A stretch of DNA of 64,000 nt from Phaeosaccion multiseriatum (lineage: Eukaryota > Ochrophyta, other classes). Of the stretch, positions 62,801 through 64,000 are shown piece after piece; position 1 is the first letter of the stretch, and every line of letters starts with the position of its first letter. The notes under the pieces were generated by a model that worked only from the letters and a program-made list of their open reading frames with translations, was not told the origin of the DNA and ran no database searches. The stretch is from contig OZ218961.1 of assembly GCA_965112735.1 (NCBI GenBank), forward strand, positions 1 through 64,000. Direction: 5' to 3'. The translations under genes were made by a program, and so were the position numbers.

Positions 62801-64000
62801 TGACTGACTGACTGACTGACTGACTGACTGACTGACTGACTGACTGACTGACTGACTGACTGACTGACTGACTGACTGACTGACTGACTGACTGACTGAC
62901 TGACTGACTGACTGACTGACTGACTGACTGACTGACTAACGTCTAACTGGTACTGTATCTTATCAGGACGTCTTCGGGGAGCGGAGTCTGAACCTCGACC
63001 CCGGCTCCACGCGCAAGCGAGCGGCCACCGTGCGTAGCAGATACGCGTACTGTGAGCTCCTGCTGCTGCCAGGCGCTGACTACCAGGTGCTGAGGGGAAG
63101 GGGGGGAGGGGAGGAGGGGGGGAGGGGAGGGAGGGAGGAAGGGAGGAAGGGAGGAGGGGAGGAGGGGAGGGTGAGGGGTGGGGGGGAGGAGGGCAGGGAA
63201 AGGGAGGGAGGGGAGACGGGGAAGAGTGGAGGGAGGGGAGGGAGGAGGGGAGGGGATGGGGGGGCGGGAGGTTGGAGATCTACTCACTCACCCACCCACC
63301 CACCCACCCACCCGCCTACTCACCCACCTACTCACCCACCTACTCACCCACCCACCACCCCTCCCCTGCTGCCGCAGAGCCTGATGCTTGATATCCAGGA
63401 GCACATGAAGGGCACCTGTAGAGAGCTTGTGAGCAGGGGCTTCCCCTCCATGGCCGAGGGACTCGTCAGAGAGCTCACGGACATCGCCTCCTTCGTCAAG
63501 GTGGGCGCAAACCCAAGCTGTTGGTGATACAGCAGCAGATAGGGGGGACAAGGAGGAGAAAGGGGAGTGAGGGGGGCAGGAGGGGGGGCAGGGGGGGGGG
63601 AGGGGGCGCTGGAAGAGCAAGGGCCCAATTCCTCCTGCCCCAAAGTGTTTCACACTCACACCCTTCCCTTCCCTTCTCTTCCTGTCGTTTCCTTCCTTCC
63701 GGCTTGCTTCTCTTTTTGTATAAGTAATCGGTGTGGCGTATCATTGACTTACAGTTACGCAGTGGGTGGTACTCACAATTGGTACTCAGTCCCCCAACAA
63801 CCAACACCGATATCACTGACCTTTCACTGACTTACTCTCTGCGTCAGGTGGACATGGGCAGCGCTCTGGTGATCAAGGGACAGCCCATGGAGCTCACGCC
63901 CTTCCTCTGCAGGGGGGAAGTGGTGAGAGAGGTGGCGTTACAGAAAGACGACGACGACGCTCACGACACGGACGGGCCATCAGCTGCCTTCCTCAGCGGC
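59813..64000 (+). CDS. Cyclic nucleotide-binding domain protein, truncated by the window edge
   Basis: Nine exons seen: 59813-59863, 60206-60373, 60574-61107, 61948-62127, 62303-62374, 62554-62661, 62967-63086, 63378-63500, 63848-64000 (open), 503 residues so far. Intron 1 has a GC donor (CAG|GCAAGC). A first, divergent cNMP-like region is FIRYLQWERAEPGQVIYKAH ... SRSYLVVTESVALH, split by a Gly/Ala/Ser-rich insert. The second is clearer: LAKRLQLVWMWRPGDVFVQ, GREFYLVMSGTLEVAVERGG, then DVFGERSLNL with TRKRAATVRSRYAYCELLLL, matching the phosphate-binding cassette and RAATV motif. Such domains sense cAMP or cGMP in kinases, channels and exchangers. No kinase or channel part is within the window, so the effector is unknown. 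The coding insert holds two copies of the dispersed word (60761-60786, 60834-60873). Confidence 0.75.
61110..61604 (+). repeat. (GGAA)n array in intron 3 of the cyclic-nucleotide-binding gene
   Basis: Almost 500 bp of GGAA repeats with GGGA and GACAGGA variants, starting at the donor (GTACGGAAGGACAGGA). Confidence 0.95.
62128..62240 (+). repeat. 22-bp minisatellite starting at an intron 4 donor
   Basis: The intron begins GTCAGTGTCCGGACAGGACA. GTCAGTGTCAGGACAGCGAG(TA) then repeats about five times, each copy beginning with the GTCAGT donor hexamer. Confidence 0.93.
62662..62940 (+). repeat. (GTGA)n at intron 6 donor and (ACTG)n further on
   Basis: GTGAGTGAGTGAG starts exactly at the 5' splice site (62661/62662) and runs to about 62704. 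A second array, (GACT)n, occupies about 62750-62937, almost to the acceptor at 62966. Confidence 0.95.

Noticed and set aside
1-64000. tRNA, rRNA or other structured RNA genes
   Set aside because: I looked for tRNA B-box-like GGTTCGANTCC patterns and rRNA landmarks by eye and saw none. A covariance-model scan was not possible, so small RNAs could be missed.

Overview
The window is the left end of a eukaryotic chromosome. It opens with about 7.8 kb of (CCCTAA)n telomere, followed by a compact, GC-rich, intron-dense gene region. Several features suggest a unicellular alga with a red-type secondary plastid, such as a stramenopile, cryptophyte or haptophyte. These are the TTAGGG-type telomere, small GT-AG introns, FNIP repeats, type II membrane sulfotransferases, and an aspartate-semialdehyde dehydrogenase whose N-terminus looks like a signal peptide followed by a Phe-containing ASAFAP-like cleavage motif. 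That placement is inference; the species cannot be read from the sequence.

Layout: telomere (1-7804); short subtelomere; FNIP-repeat gene on the minus strand, broken by a 1-bp frameshift (8400-10666); non-LTR retrotransposon remnant (10733-11107); sulfotransferase-like gene with a very long Glu tract (11502-13265); hypothetical membrane protein on the minus strand (14397-15503); monodehydroascorbate reductase-like gene with an EF-hand-like tail (15580-20717); glycosyltransferase-like gene (21208-22945); second sulfotransferase (24364-25812); VMA22/CCDC115-like V-ATPase assembly factor, minus (26930-27793); small PH-like protein (28040-29651); importin-5, minus, 13 exons (30804-39205); DNA-3-methyladenine glycosylase I, minus (39996-41685); plastid-type aspartate-semialdehyde dehydrogenase (41889-45546); 2H phosphoesterase, minus (47542-49290); COPII coat protein Sec24, minus, 18 exons (50188-58885); and a cyclic-nucleotide-binding-domain protein that runs off the right edge (59813-64000). 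I placed exon boundaries by hand from GT-AG sites, reading-frame continuity and family conservation. The long models keep one open frame through every junction.

The genes are mostly unrelated housekeeping functions: nuclear import, COPII export, V-ATPase assembly, base-excision repair, the aspartate-family amino-acid pathway and ascorbate recycling. The telomere-proximal side carries glycan-modifying type II membrane enzymes. Several pairs are divergent with short shared promoters (VMA22/PH, TAG/ASADH, hypothetical/MDAR).

The most unusual signal is in the non-coding DNA. (i) Many introns carry micro- or minisatellites that begin exactly at the 5' splice site, so every repeat unit is a copy of the donor. 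(ii) Four introns contain a decayed copy of the exon sequence next to their own splice site. (iii) One element of about 200 bp occurs in an ASADH intron and a Sec24 intron, in the same orientation relative to the gene, like an introner. (iv) A small set of 13-20 bp words, chiefly GCAGTTGGTGATACAGCAGC, recurs throughout introns, UTRs, spacers and a few exons. Together these point to recurrent tandem duplication and element insertion at splice sites as a source of introns.
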